From Polynucleobacter sphagniphilus (lineage in GTDB: Bacteria; Pseudomonadota; Gammaproteobacteria; Burkholderiales; Burkholderiaceae), in assembly GCF_001953355.1 (NCBI RefSeq), contig NZ_MPIY01000004.1, forward strand, positions 1-60,642: a stretch of 60,642 nucleotides of DNA. Direction: 5' to 3'. Of this stretch, positions 28,959-38,083 are shown one piece after another. Position 1 is the stretch's first letter, and each line of letters starts with the position of its first letter. The notes beneath the pieces are model-generated. The model searched no databases. It saw only the letters and a list, made by a program, of their open reading frames with translations, and was not told the origin of the DNA. The translations under genes were made by a program, and so were the position numbers.

Positions 28959-29459
28959 TTATAGGTAGGCAATCCAACGGCCCGCAAAGACAATCCCAAT
29001 CCAAAGAACTATAGAAGTGAGGGCAAGAAGTTTTGCAAAGAATTGACGCTGATGACTCTTTTCCCAATACTGAGGATCTTGATTTGCGGTTTTTTTAAAG
29101 ATAAAAAAGATCAGGAGAGCGCTTAATAAAAACAGCATTTTTACTTGAAAGGCGATGTTGGCTAGTGACCTTGCCGGCTCACCAACAATCATTGCTACAC
29201 CAGTCAACAGCAAACAGGTCAGCGCTAAATAGATGGCGGGCGAAAAACGCTTGATTACTAAATTTAATGGTCTATCCGAAAAACCAAAACCCAATATTCT
29301 GGCGTTAATCATCAAAGTAGAAATAAGAATTGCCGAAATTGAAAGAATGTGAATGACTTGCACCGCTGGCACAAAAGATTCACCATGATCCTGAATCCAT
29401 ATACTGAGCTGTGTGCTTCCAATTGAAGCGCAGAAGTTGAGTAGGGCAGCTGTTCTCAT
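28959..29459 (-). CDS. DUF6644-like membrane protein (2)
   Basis: A 166-residue paralogue of the neighbouring gene: VPAVQVIHILSISAILISTL and MINARILGFGF match FPWIESIHVL and LVDLRLMGL in position. Four predicted helices. It is the first gene of a four-gene minus-strand run (two membrane proteins, an exported protein, a DUF6152-like protein), which suggests one membrane-associated complex. Confidence 0.65.
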   Translation of the reverse strand: MRTAALLNFCASIGSTQLSIWIQDHGESFVPAVQVIHILSISAILISTLMINARILGFGFSDRPLNLVIKRFSPAIYLALTCLLLTGVAMIVGEPARSLANIAFQVKMLFLLSALLIFFIFKKTANQDPQYWEKSHQRQFFAKLLALTSIVLWIGIVFAGRWIAYL

Positions 29460-29559
29460 GTCTCTCTGATATTCTTTCTTGTGATTGATTTTAACTCAGG
29501 GCTACATTACTAGACCGATGACGCAGATCAATATTTCACAACTGATTCAGCTGTTTTTA

Positions 29560-30321
29560 CTAATCCAAGAGATCAAATTTTGGCACCCTCTTTTCCATAA
29601 ACGCCGTCAGAGCCTCTTTAGCGGCTGGGCCCTTGAGTCTTTGCATGAAAGCCTGTGCCTCAATAGATATTTGGTCCAAGATTGCGGCCTTCACCCTGCC
29701 GCTTTTTAGCAACGCTTTTGTTTCCAGAATAGATCCCAAAGGCAGGGCCGTTAAAGCCTTGGCACGCTCATGCGCATATGAAAGAGAGGATTCCTCAGAG
29801 ATAACTTTGTTTACAAAACCCATTTTGTACGCCTGCTCCGCAGTAAGAGGTTCACCAAAGAACAATACCTCGGAAGCGATTTGATGACCGACTAGACGAG
29901 GCAGTAATAATGTAGCCGCTCCCTCGGGAACAAGGCCCAAGGCCACAAATGGAAATATAAATTGAGCATCTTTCTGGGCGTATACCAGATCACAATGGAA
30001 CAGCATAGTCGATCCAATGCCTACTGCAGGTCCATCTACTGCAGCGATCAGCGGTTTCTTAAGTTGAGCTAGCGCTCTTAACAAAAGAATTGGGGGAGCT
30101 GTCTCATCAAAACTGGATTGAAGAAAATCAGCAATATCATTACCAGCACTAAATATTTTTCCAGAGCCACAAATCAAAATCACTTTTACTGCGGGATCTA
30201 AATCTCCCGCGATCAGCGCATCTCTCAATTGCAAGTACATTGCGCCAGTAAAAGCATTCTTTTTATCCGGGCGATTAAATTGAATGGTCAGAATGCCATC
30301 TTGCTCATGACATTGAATCAT
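29560..30321 (-). CDS. Enoyl-CoA hydratase/isomerase family, isomerase-like
   Basis: A 253-residue crotonase-fold protein. It has the oxyanion segment (FSAGNDIADF) and AVDGPAVGIGSTMLFHCDLV. The first hydratase glutamate is absent (GIGSTM), while a glutamate is kept in LGLVPEGAATLL. This single-Glu pattern is that of delta3-delta2 enoyl-CoA isomerases rather than hydratases. It probably shifts double bonds in unsaturated fatty acid oxidation. It is not part of the valine operon. Confidence 0.82.
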   Translation of the reverse strand: MIQCHEQDGILTIQFNRPDKKNAFTGAMYLQLRDALIAGDLDPAVKVILICGSGKIFSAGNDIADFLQSSFDETAPPILLLRALAQLKKPLIAAVDGPAVGIGSTMLFHCDLVYAQKDAQFIFPFVALGLVPEGAATLLLPRLVGHQIASEVLFFGEPLTAEQAYKMGFVNKVISEESSLSYAHERAKALTALPLGSILETKALLKSGRVKAAILDQISIEAQAFMQRLKGPAAKEALTAFMEKRVPKFDLLD

Positions 30322-30392
30322 TAATCTTTACCTTTCATGTGGCAGTAGAAAGAAGTGACAAAGCAATAAATACTAAGTCGCCTCTTTTGATA

Positions 30393-30804
30393 TTACTGCG
30401 CCGGCGCAGGGGCTGGTGATGCTAAAGGCTTACCCTTCTCAACAACATACACACCAACTAGCTTAATAGGAGTAGTCCCTTCATTTTTTTGCGCTATGAA
30501 CTATCCCAGCAGGAACTACAAACCCCTCACCCTTAGAAATCTTACGTGGTGGCTGTCCAGCAACAAACAGCACAATGTCGCCATCGGCTACATAGCTGAT
30601 CTCATCACCTGGATGAGTGTGCCAATCCGCCACACCGCCGGGAGCGATTTCAACACGCGCAATCACTGCTTCACGATTGGGAACGGAAACATCCTCTTTC
30701 AGCACTACTGATCGTGTTAAACCTACGCTCTGAGAATATACAGAGGCACTAGCGCCAAATATAAAGACACCTGCAGCAATGACAATCCCTTTTACTAATT
30801 TCAT
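30393..30804 (-). pseudogene. Exported single-domain cupin, frameshifted in an A7 run
   Basis: A signal peptide (MKLVKGIVIAAGVFIFGAS) and one cupin barrel with the metal pattern HTHPGDEISY and GFVVPAGIVHSA. The frame as written stops right after HSAKK (107 residues) at an A7 run (T7 at 30484-30490). With one base removed it continues as HSAKNEGTTPIKLVGVYVV and ends PAPAPAQ at 30393, a 136-residue protein with the usual cupin end. The gene is thus probably intact in life. Its role is unknown. Confidence 0.75.
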
Positions 30805-30965
30805 GATGAGTTCTCCTGATTTATATTTTTAATATTTTTCTATTGTCAATATATTACCCCCAGAGACAAGGGCTCCGGCATGATTGATGGATGTTTTGAG
30901 AACTATTTGGGAGAACGAGAGTGCCTTAACTTTAGAAATCAGCCCAAAAATTCGACTGATCTAGA

Positions 30966-31619
30966 TCATTCCAGTAGGTGGCCAGTCTTAACAAAGATAG
31001 TGCAGCCCTCTTTACTAAACGGCTGATGCAGGCTCATATGAGGGCTTCTAATCCAAGAACCAGCGGGATAACGACCATGCTCATCCTCAAAGACGCCATC
31101 GATTACAAAGATTTCTTCACCGCCATAATGTCTGTGTGGATTGAAATAGGTTTGCGGAGCCCAACGTACTAAAGTCGATCCACTACCTTGGCGCATTAAT
31201 GGCATTACATGCAGACCTGGAACCATCCCTTGATACCAATCCGCCGTTTTCGTATCAATCACTTCTCCACTCTCTTGATCAGGGCCCAGATGTCGTAACT
31301 TCACAAACAATGTGCAGCCAAAATCACTAAATGGCGCATGGGAAGAACCAGGGGGATTCATGATGTATGAACCAGCAGGATAATCACCAGACTCATCGCT
31401 AAAGATCCCATCCAAAACGAAGATTTCCTCACCAAATTCATGGAAATGCATTGGGAACTTCGATCCAGCTTGGTAGCGAACAATGGAAGTTGCTTTTGCC
31501 ACTTCACCACCACAGCGCTCAAGCATACGCCTCTCAATCCCTAGCTCGGGGCTCGGAATCCATGGCAGTTCATGGTGATTAACTACAACCTTTTGACTGT
31601 AATCGGCGTTGATATTCAT
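30966..31619 (-). CDS. Bicupin (ChrR-like cupin) protein
   Basis: A 217-residue protein of two cupin repeats. Each repeat has the metal motif (FPMHFHEFGEEIFVLDG; FNPHRHYGGEEIFVIDG) and a matching wall (YPAGSYIMNPPGSSH; YPAGSWIRSPHMSLH), as in the ChrR-like cupins. There is no anti-sigma domain. It may be a metal-dependent dioxygenase or a sensor. The start MNINADYS is chosen over an upstream TTG; neither has a strong ribosome site. Confidence 0.8.
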   Translation of the reverse strand: MNINADYSQKVVVNHHELPWIPSPELGIERRMLERCGGEVAKATSIVRYQAGSKFPMHFHEFGEEIFVLDGIFSDESGDYPAGSYIMNPPGSSHAPFSDFGCTLFVKLRHLGPDQESGEVIDTKTADWYQGMVPGLHVMPLMRQGSGSTLVRWAPQTYFNPHRHYGGEEIFVIDGVFEDEHGRYPAGSWIRSPHMSLHQPFSKEGCTIFVKTGHLLE

Positions 31620-31809
31620 TGCGGGGCTATCTATATTCACTATCAATAAAGCATAGCAGATGGTGCAAATCCTCGTTGAGGAGCCATTCTTTCCAGTCTT
31701 TGCAAATTAGCCGGAAACATACTCAAAGCAAGTAATCAAATATATCTGTAGTATGAATAAGGCTCACTCATTTTGCGAGTGAAACACACCATATTACGAG
31801 GAACATCGC

Positions 31810-32202
31810 ATGAAACTTCACTCTCTATTGATAGGCGCTCTCTTAGCCCTCTCCAGTCACCTAGTCTTCGCAGAATCAGTTGATTTTGTAGAACCCAAAA
31901 ATGGTGCAATTGTTAGCAGTCCATTTAAAGTGATTTTTGCAGTTACAGGAATGAATGTGGCACCCGCAGGTGATATGACCCCCAATACAGGGCACCATCA
32001 TCTCCTCATTAATGCCGAAAGTATTCCCGAAGGCACCGTAATCCCGATGGATGAAATGCATAAGCACTTTGGCAAGGGTCAAACTGAAACTGAAGTGACA
32101 CTCCCCCCAGGTAAATATAAACTCACTATGCAATTTGCCAATGGAGCACATCAGTCTTATGGCCCGAAGCTTGAGAAATCAATTGAAGTCATAGTCAAAT
32201 AG
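31810..32202 (+). CDS. DUF4399 exported protein
   Basis: A 130-residue protein with a signal peptide (MKLHSLLIGALLALSSHLVF) and the DUF4399 pattern: FVEPKNGAIVSSPF, TGHHHLLIN, and KHFGKGQTETEVTLPPGKY. It has an immunoglobulin-like fold with a histidine cluster. AGGAA lies ahead of the ATG. Function is unknown; it may be co-transcribed with the YceI gene 32 bp downstream. Confidence 0.85.
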   Translation: MKLHSLLIGALLALSSHLVFAESVDFVEPKNGAIVSSPFKVIFAVTGMNVAPAGDMTPNTGHHHLLINAESIPEGTVIPMDEMHKHFGKGQTETEVTLPPGKYKLTMQFANGAHQSYGPKLEKSIEVIVK

Positions 32203-32234
32203 GATCATCTCACTCACACTGATAAAGCTCAATC

Positions 32235-32804
32235 ATGTATCTGAAGTTGCTGGCCCTGTTAGCATTGAGCTTATCTATTGTTAGCCTGTCTCAGGCTGAC
32301 GAAATATATAAAACTGATCCTGAGCACACCTTTGTCAGTTTTAGCTATAGGCATCTGAATTACTCTGTTCAAACCAGTCGATTTGATGCAGTCAGTGGCA
32401 TAGTGAGAGTCAATGATAAAAATGATGGGGGAAGCGTAGAGATGACCATCAACACCAACTCCATCAGTACTGGGTCACCCACTTTCAACCACATCCTTCA
32501 ATCCGAGGACTTTTTTTCAAGCGAGAAGTTCCCTCTAGCTACATTTAAATCCGATAGTATTATCTTTAATCAAGATGATATCTCCGCAATCTATGGTGAG
32601 CTCACCATCAAGGGGATTACCAAGCCAGTGCGCATTGAAGTGGATCACTTTAATTGCAGTAGAAACCTACTTACCCTTCAATACATGTGTGGCGCAAACG
32701 CAAGCGCCAAAATAAGCCGTTCTGATTTTGACCTGGGGAAATATACGCCCTTTGTTGGGGATGAGGTAACACTCAATATTGTTATAGAAGCATCAAGGCA
32801 ATAG
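32235..32804 (+). CDS. YceI family periplasmic lipid-binding protein
   Basis: A 189-residue protein with a signal peptide (about 1-21, ending SLSQADE) and a YceI domain (TDPEHTFVSFSYRHLNYS, GELTIKGITKPVRIEV, ASAKISRSDFDLGKY). The YceI fold is a lipocalin-like barrel that holds isoprenoid or quinone lipids. It converges with the DASH cryptochrome gene. Confidence 0.9.
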   Translation: MYLKLLALLALSLSIVSLSQADEIYKTDPEHTFVSFSYRHLNYSVQTSRFDAVSGIVRVNDKNDGGSVEMTINTNSISTGSPTFNHILQSEDFFSSEKFPLATFKSDSIIFNQDDISAIYGELTIKGITKPVRIEVDHFNCSRNLLTLQYMCGANASAKISRSDFDLGKYTPFVGDEVTLNIVIEASRQ

Positions 32805-32828
32805 TCGGCTTTGGCAATACTTTAAAGC

Positions 32829-34085
32829 CTATTTTGCCAACCACATTGCCCTGTAAACCCCGTCGGGGTCATGGTCCTTAGTTTGCTTCTGAACATTAAA
32901 TGGTCTTCCACCGCGTGGGTCTGTACCACCTCCGGTGATATATAACCAATTTCCTTGATTGCTATGTACATCGTAGTCAATTAATTGAGATTCAAACCAA
33001 GCGGCCCCTGCACGCCAGTCGCCCTTCATGTCATAAATCCAATAGCTTGCTAGCACTTGGCGCATCCGATTTGATAGAAAGCCAGTTTGTTGAAGTTCAC
33101 GCATGCCGGCATCAATCAAATCCTCACCTGTGAGACCAGAACTCCATTGGTAAAACTGTTCCTCATGAAAGCTATTTGGCTGTTGCTTACCCAAGCCCTT
33201 AGGTTGGTAAAGTTTCCTTCCGTACTTAAAGTGCAAAAAACGGAAATAATCCCTCCACAATAATTCGAACCAAAGCCAATACGTTCCATCATTAGCGCCA
33301 TGTATTAACTCGTAATTTTTAAGTCTGTCAGCGATCACTCTTGGCGATAAACACCCAAGGGATAACCAAGGCGAGAACTTACTGGAATAATCCATGCCCA
33401 TCAGCTGATTACGAGTTTGTTTATAGGTATCTGGTAGTCGCCTATCTAAGTATTGAGACAAGTGAGCTAGACCACTGCACTCACCGCCTACAAATGGGGA
33501 TTCACTTTGTTTACTTAATAGACTCTCCCGCTGCCCCTCATGCTGATTCAAGCAAGGCAAAGGCGGGATGAATTCTGGCGCCACTATTGGGAGCGCATAA
33601 GAAAGGCCCTCACGCTCGATATCCTGGCGAAACCTCGTAAAGATATCGGGCATATCTTTCAAATCAAATGGCAAATCTCTTGGATCTAACATACTGGATT
33701 GCCAAAATTGTTTAACCTTAAATCCCAGACCCTCAATGACAGTAACTTGGTCAAGCTCCTCGGGAGCTTCAATTTGCTCACAGTACACCAGTCCAGATTG
33801 GGTCTGATCTCTCAGCACTTGCATTATTTCTGCTGCATCACCCTTGAACTCCAATAAGGTCGAACCTTTTGCAGCCAATTGACTACGAAGATCCTTTAGG
33901 GAAGCTTGTAAAAATGCTTTGGCGTGATTGGCGATTCTTGGGAACCCCCAATGAGTCAACTCATCTTTGTAATTTGCATGGATATAAATGGGCAAAAGAA
34001 GAGTGGCATCTCTACATGCTTCCTTAAATGCCGGGTTATCTTCTAGGCGAAGATCATTCCTAAACCAGTAGATGATTGTGGTCAT
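32829..34085 (-). CDS. DASH-type cryptochrome/photolyase
   Basis: A 418-residue flavoprotein. IIYWFRNDLRLEDNPAF begins the antenna-binding domain. The FAD domain has WLSLGCLSPR, LWFELLWRDYFRF and WLYITGGGTDPRGGRPFN, the last being the DASH-clade signature. DASH enzymes repair cyclobutane dimers in single-stranded DNA and may signal. The following gene upstream (34088) encodes a nuclease fusion and lies 2 bp away, suggesting a repair operon. Confidence 0.9.
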   Translation of the reverse strand: MTTIIYWFRNDLRLEDNPAFKEACRDATLLLPIYIHANYKDELTHWGFPRIANHAKAFLQASLKDLRSQLAAKGSTLLEFKGDAAEIMQVLRDQTQSGLVYCEQIEAPEELDQVTVIEGLGFKVKQFWQSSMLDPRDLPFDLKDMPDIFTRFRQDIEREGLSYALPIVAPEFIPPLPCLNQHEGQRESLLSKQSESPFVGGECSGLAHLSQYLDRRLPDTYKQTRNQLMGMDYSSKFSPWLSLGCLSPRVIADRLKNYELIHGANDGTYWLWFELLWRDYFRFLHFKYGRKLYQPKGLGKQQPNSFHEEQFYQWSSGLTGEDLIDAGMRELQQTGFLSNRMRQVLASYWIYDMKGDWRAGAAWFESQLIDYDVHSNQGNWLYITGGGTDPRGGRPFNVQKQTKDHDPDGVYRAMWLAK

Positions 34086-34087
34086 TT

Positions 34088-35482
34088 TTAACTTAAGGGT
34101 ATGACTTGATTTTTATATGACCCTGTCAGGGCTTTTTTAACAATCTTATAAATATCGAGGTCAAATTCGGCATCGCCAGAGTGTGTGAGCTCAGATATCT
34201 CATCCTCATTGATCGCTGTACCCAGATAACACCACTTATCCAACACAATCATTTCGCCGCCATCATTAATGGCGATTGGACCTTTAAATGGCCAGACTTG
34301 TACCTTGTATAAACTCATTGCAGTTTTAAGCTGCAGATTATGCATTTCCGCGGGGGTCAATCCTATACAGGCACCGCCACATTGTTTTACTTGATACCCA
34401 AAACAAGCCTTTCCCTCTTCGCCCTTTTCCAACCCAAGCAGCACCTCACATAAGCGATATTTTTTAGCCACTGCCCTTAAGTAGGAGTGAGCCTCTCTTT
34501 TGCTATAAAACAATCCATACAAATTATCTTGAAGACCTGGGGATAAATCTTTGTAGCTTTTCAGCACTGGTTTCAATATTCCAGCTAAATCCTCTTCCAA
34601 ACTCCATGCACACAGATCTTTGGAGCGTCGAAGTTTGATATTCATGCTGGGCATCCGCTCTTTGATGAGCCTAGATTCCAAAATGAGTGCGCTTAATTCT
34701 CCGCTGGTTTCTATCCAGTCAATATCCCTCACTTGCAGGGATAGCTTCATTTCCTTACGCTGGGTTAACGCTCCCTGAAAATGCCCCATCACTCTACTGC
34801 GCAGAGAAATGCTTTTGCCAATGTATAAGGGAAGCTTATTTTCTCCATAAAAGATATAGCACCCTGGCGCATCTGGAATGGAATCAATCAAGCCTTGATC
34901 GATATTGGGGGGCAGGCTGGCATTGCCTATCAGCTGGTGAATAAGCTCTATTAATCGCTCTTTACCAACTTCTTTTTCGCAAACTTGCCAGAACTGAAAA
35001 AGTAAATCTGCATCACCGAGCGCCCTATGTCGCGCACTCACCTCTAGATCATGAGCCTGAATAATGGTGTCCAGGTTATGACGAGCTTGATCGGGGAACA
35101 GCAATCTGGAAAGCTTGACTGTACACAGCACTTTAGGCTTGAAATCAATCCCCACTCTTTTGAAAGAAGCCTTCAGAAAGCCATAATCAAAGCGAGCGTT
35201 ATGCGCTATGAAAATTTTTCCCTCAAGCTCTTCTTTTATTTCTTTTGCTACATCCTCAAAAGTGGCTTGATTCGACACCATATGTTGCGTAATACCGGTG
35301 AGTCTTTGTATATTTTGCGGAATAAAGACTTGGGGATTAATTAATCTCTCCCAAATACTCACCTTATTTTTGAAAAACGTTTTAATTCCGATTTCCGTAA
35401 TACGATCTCGTTCGAAATGTGAGCCCGTAGTTTCAATATCTACAAAAGCAAGCGCAGGATACTCCCCTGATTGATTTTTCAT
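34088..35482 (-). CDS. DEDDh exonuclease / GIY-YIG endonuclease fusion (PolC-Cho-like)
   Basis: A 464-residue two-nuclease protein. Residues about 10-175 form a DnaQ-type 3'-5' exonuclease with FVDIETTGSHFERDRITEIG (motif I), HNARFDYGFL (II) and HRALGDADLLF (III, DEDDh). Residues about 200-285 form a UvrC/Cho-like GIY-YIG nuclease (GCYIFYGENKLPLYIGKS). The C-terminal part is Cho-like with CFGYQVKQCGGACIG. Such proteins probably cut DNA lesions. It sits upstream of the DASH cryptochrome. Confidence 0.88.
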   Translation of the reverse strand: MKNQSGEYPALAFVDIETTGSHFERDRITEIGIKTFFKNKVSIWERLINPQVFIPQNIQRLTGITQHMVSNQATFEDVAKEIKEELEGKIFIAHNARFDYGFLKASFKRVGIDFKPKVLCTVKLSRLLFPDQARHNLDTIIQAHDLEVSARHRALGDADLLFQFWQVCEKEVGKERLIELIHQLIGNASLPPNIDQGLIDSIPDAPGCYIFYGENKLPLYIGKSISLRSRVMGHFQGALTQRKEMKLSLQVRDIDWIETSGELSALILESRLIKERMPSMNIKLRRSKDLCAWSLEEDLAGILKPVLKSYKDLSPGLQDNLYGLFYSKREAHSYLRAVAKKYRLCEVLLGLEKGEEGKACFGYQVKQCGGACIGLTPAEMHNLQLKTAMSLYKVQVWPFKGPIAINDGGEMIVLDKWCYLGTAINEDEISELTHSGDAEFDLDIYKIVKKALTGSYKNQVIPLS

Positions 35483-35634
35483 GAAAATGCAAACGCAACG
35501 AAAATAGCTGAAACCATGGACCCTTGATTATCCTAAAACGCTTTAATTAGGGGTGCGGTTTAGGTAATTAGCAAAGTCAAAAACTGAATTTGGACCGCGC
35601 AGAACTTCCTCCGCCTTCTTGAAATGAGTCAAAA

Positions 35635-36123
35635 CTACCTTTTTAATCTCGGCTGTGTGTTTTTTTCTCGCTTCAATTGAGCTTGAGGCTCTTTGGGCAA
35701 ATAGGATTTGCGCTCTGGCGCCGTTTGCAACTCACTAAATACCGGGACATGGTCCTTAATAGCAGAGGCTAAAGTGACATTCGAGATGCAGCTCATCATA
35801 TAAGCCTCAAGTGACTGATACAGGTCTTTGGCAATGTCCGCTACTTCTACTTTTCTTTTTTTGATCTGATTCATTGCCAAAACAATGTCTTTAATAGTAA
35901 TCACTCTAGGATCTTTGGAAAGTTGATAGCCACCAGTACGCCCTTTAACGCCAACCACCATTCCTGGCTCCCTTAAAGGACGCAGTAACAATTCAATTCG
36001 GCTAATGGATAAATGCTGTCGTTTGGCAATCTCCGGAACTGGTACTAACTCACCATTTGGCGAATGGCTTGCAATATCGATAAGGGTATTCAGAGCTGCT
36101 TTGACTGCTTTGGTGATTTCCAT
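35635..36123 (-). CDS. Rrf2 family regulator without an Fe-S cysteine cluster
   Basis: A 162-residue Rrf2-type regulator: helix-turn-helix (VPEIAKRQHLSISRIELLL) and wing (GVKGRTGGYQLS). The three-cysteine loop of IscR/NsrR is absent; only one Cys remains (MMSCISN), so Fe-S sensing is unlikely. The tail after KREK looks out of frame. Adding one base to the A7 run (T7 at 35660-35666) extends it with VVLTHFKKAEEVLRGPN and FDFANYLNRTPN to a stop at 35543 (193 residues). The true end is uncertain. Confidence 0.75.
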   Translation of the reverse strand: MEITKAVKAALNTLIDIASHSPNGELVPVPEIAKRQHLSISRIELLLRPLREPGMVVGVKGRTGGYQLSKDPRVITIKDIVLAMNQIKKRKVEVADIAKDLYQSLEAYMMSCISNVTLASAIKDHVPVFSELQTAPERKSYLPKEPQAQLKREKNTQPRLKR

Positions 36124-36211
36124 GACGTTTTGACAAAAAAATGAAGTTGGGGCTAGTATGAAACCGAATGAATCATCATGCTGCTATGCATTATTTAACC
36201 CTTTTTATCTC

Positions 36212-36718
36212 ATGGTTGATACTACCCAAACCCCTTATCCACTCACCACTCGATTATTGAGATGGATTGCGTATATTTTGGCTGGAGGCACCCTCATACA
36301 AGCCCTTGCTTGCGCAATGATGTACTTTTTCATCTTCGACTCGCAGGCAGCCGGCATGAAAGCTGACCTTTTGGTCCAGCATCTTTCATATTATTTTTTA
36401 GGGGGAGCATTCATCCTATTGAGCGTTTCCAATGTATTAATTAAAAGAGGTTTGTTCCAACTAAAAACAATTCGCACTCCGACGCTCGTTTTCATATTGG
36501 ATCTCGCTTTTACAAACTTTCTTCTGATACCCCGTAGGGATTACTTGCGCGAAACAGCCCTACATGATGGCATGCCTGTCATGCTTTCACCCTTCGCCAA
36601 CTACTTTTTAATATTAAATTGCCTCACCCCACTCTTACTAATGACGCAGATTTCCCTAAGTAGCCTAACCGCATGGCGTCTTAGCAGATTGACATCATCT
36701 CAAGTGGGCCCGAACTGA
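36212..36718 (+). CDS. Predicted membrane protein, four helices
   Basis: A 168-residue integral membrane protein I do not recognise. I chose ATG at 36212 (MVDTTQTPYPL) because the 18 codons before it look non-native. Helices are predicted around WIAYILAGGTLIQALACAMM, YYFLGGAFILLSVSNVLI, LVFILDLAFTNFLLIP and NYFLILNCLTPLLLMTQISL. It runs 24 bases into the end of the convergent DUF2244 gene. Confidence 0.6.
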   Translation: MVDTTQTPYPLTTRLLRWIAYILAGGTLIQALACAMMYFFIFDSQAAGMKADLLVQHLSYYFLGGAFILLSVSNVLIKRGLFQLKTIRTPTLVFILDLAFTNFLLIPRRDYLRETALHDGMPVMLSPFANYFLILNCLTPLLLMTQISLSSLTAWRLSRLTSSQVGPN

Positions 36719-37123
36719 AGAAATTAAAGCAAGTTGCTGCTCTCGCCTCAAAAACTGACCGAGCTCAATACGCAGATTAGATTGACTGATAAAGAATGTT
36801 TTTCCGTCTCCGATGGGTAATTCTATTTTTACCCACTTGGTATTAAATTCATACACTGTTTCTTTGTAGGCAATAAATTTTTTGACAATTAGTCGACTGC
36901 CATCAATTTCAATTGATTCAGAATCGAGCGCGTGTCTACAGTAAATTAAAAACCCTGTAGTGACAACGCTCAGTTCGATGCATGTGAAAATCAAAATAAC
37001 CCAAACACCAGCCAATAAAAAACCAGTGGCTACCGTCGCCGAAATGCAAACTAAAGCAATATAAAACCTAAGGAGCTGTTTTGGCGTGAGTGCACAATTT
37101 CTTCGCATTTGCCAAGTTTTCAT
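36695..37123 (-). CDS. DUF2244 membrane protein
   Basis: A 142-residue protein of the DUF2244 family: RNCALTPKQLLRFYIAL, two central helices, YCRHALDSESIEIDG and a basic C-terminal SSVRAHLR. DUF2244 genes are common near cytochrome oxidase genes in proteobacteria, but none is visible here. Its 3' end overlaps that of the convergent plus-strand gene by 24 bases. Confidence 0.85.
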   Translation of the reverse strand: MKTWQMRRNCALTPKQLLRFYIALVCISATVATGFLLAGVWVILIFTCIELSVVTTGFLIYCRHALDSESIEIDGSRLIVKKFIAYKETVYEFNTKWVKIELPIGDGKTFFISQSNLRIELGQFLRREQQLALISSVRAHLR

Positions 37124-37145
37124 ACCAAACTCGCTTGCCTAGAAA

Positions 37146-37295
37146 TTAAGCAGTATTTTTTCGCTCTTTAGATTTAGCCAGCTGATCAGCACTTCGCTGC
37201 TGGAAGTCGACCATGCTGTGATAACCCATTTGATAGCATGGACAATGTTTTCCTAATATCCAACGGGCAAGCTTGATGCGTAGTTTTTGTATCAT
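37146..37295 (-). CDS. Small basic protein, 49 aa
   Basis: A short reading frame not otherwise accounted for, starting MIQKLRIKLARWILGKHCPC with GGAG eight bases before the ATG. It has a two-Cys C-P-C motif, a mid histidine and a lysine-rich end (KSKERKNTA). The frame and ribosome site support a real gene; the family is unknown to me. Confidence 0.55.
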   Translation of the reverse strand: MIQKLRIKLARWILGKHCPCYQMGYHSMVDFQQRSADQLAKSKERKNTA

Positions 37296-37433
37296 TCTGT
37301 TTCTCCAGGTATCAAGGATCCAATGTAATCGGAAATTGCATTTATTGCAGGGCGGACCTCAAAAATTGAAATAAATGGTTTTAGCCTTACTTCCTATTGA
37401 GCAGAAAATCTACAAATCCATTACATTGATCAG

Positions 37434-38079
37434 ATGAATGATCTCAATGTTGCCTTACGCAAAATTCCCTTGTTTCCTCTGGAAACAGTCCTTTTTCCTG
37501 ATGGGGTCATCGCTCTAAAAATTTTTGAAGCACGCTATCTAGACATGATCAAGCAGTGCTTACGTGAAAAAACTGAATTCGGCGTAATTAGCATCATCCA
37601 ACATCAAGATGACAGTCATGACAACCCAACCCCAAGATTCTCTAGCGTTGGTACTCTTGCACTCATCGAGGACTTTGATCCAATTCAACCCGCTTTATAC
37701 ATGACCAAATCATTTGGAACGCAGCGCTTTCAGTTACTCAGTAGCTCTCAAGAGGCAAACGGTCTGTGGGTTGGTGAAATCATGCTTTTGGAAAAAGATC
37801 CGCTTATCCCCATTCCTAAAGAACATCAGCGGGTAGCAAATTTATTAGACGAAATTATTACAGTGATTCAGAGTGAAAATTTATTAAGCGATGCTCCGTT
37901 TAAGAAGCCCTATATGACAGAAGACTGTGGCTGGGTATCAAATCGTCTCGCAGAGCTTCTACCCATCTCTCTTGCACAAAAAAAATCATTTGCTAGCCCA
38001 AAACAATCCTCGTATCAGGCTAGATCTTATTTCTGAAATCATTGAAGATGATGATTTAAAAAATTTCATGATGCATTAG
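37434..38079 (+). pseudogene. Lon N-terminal-domain (LON substrate-binding) protein, frameshifted
   Basis: A protein of the stand-alone LON substrate-binding domain family (IPLFPLETVLFPDGVIALKI, FGVISIIQ, RLAELLPISLAQK). The frame as written ends at 38036 after an A8 run (37978-37985). Removing one A gives QKNHLLAQNNPRIRLDLISE and a 214-residue protein ending at 38079. A further one-base change at the next A run would extend it to 38099, into the next gene; that is speculative. Lon-type binding proteins are thought to recognise peptides or help proteolysis. Confidence 0.78.
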
Positions 38080-38083
38080 CGCC

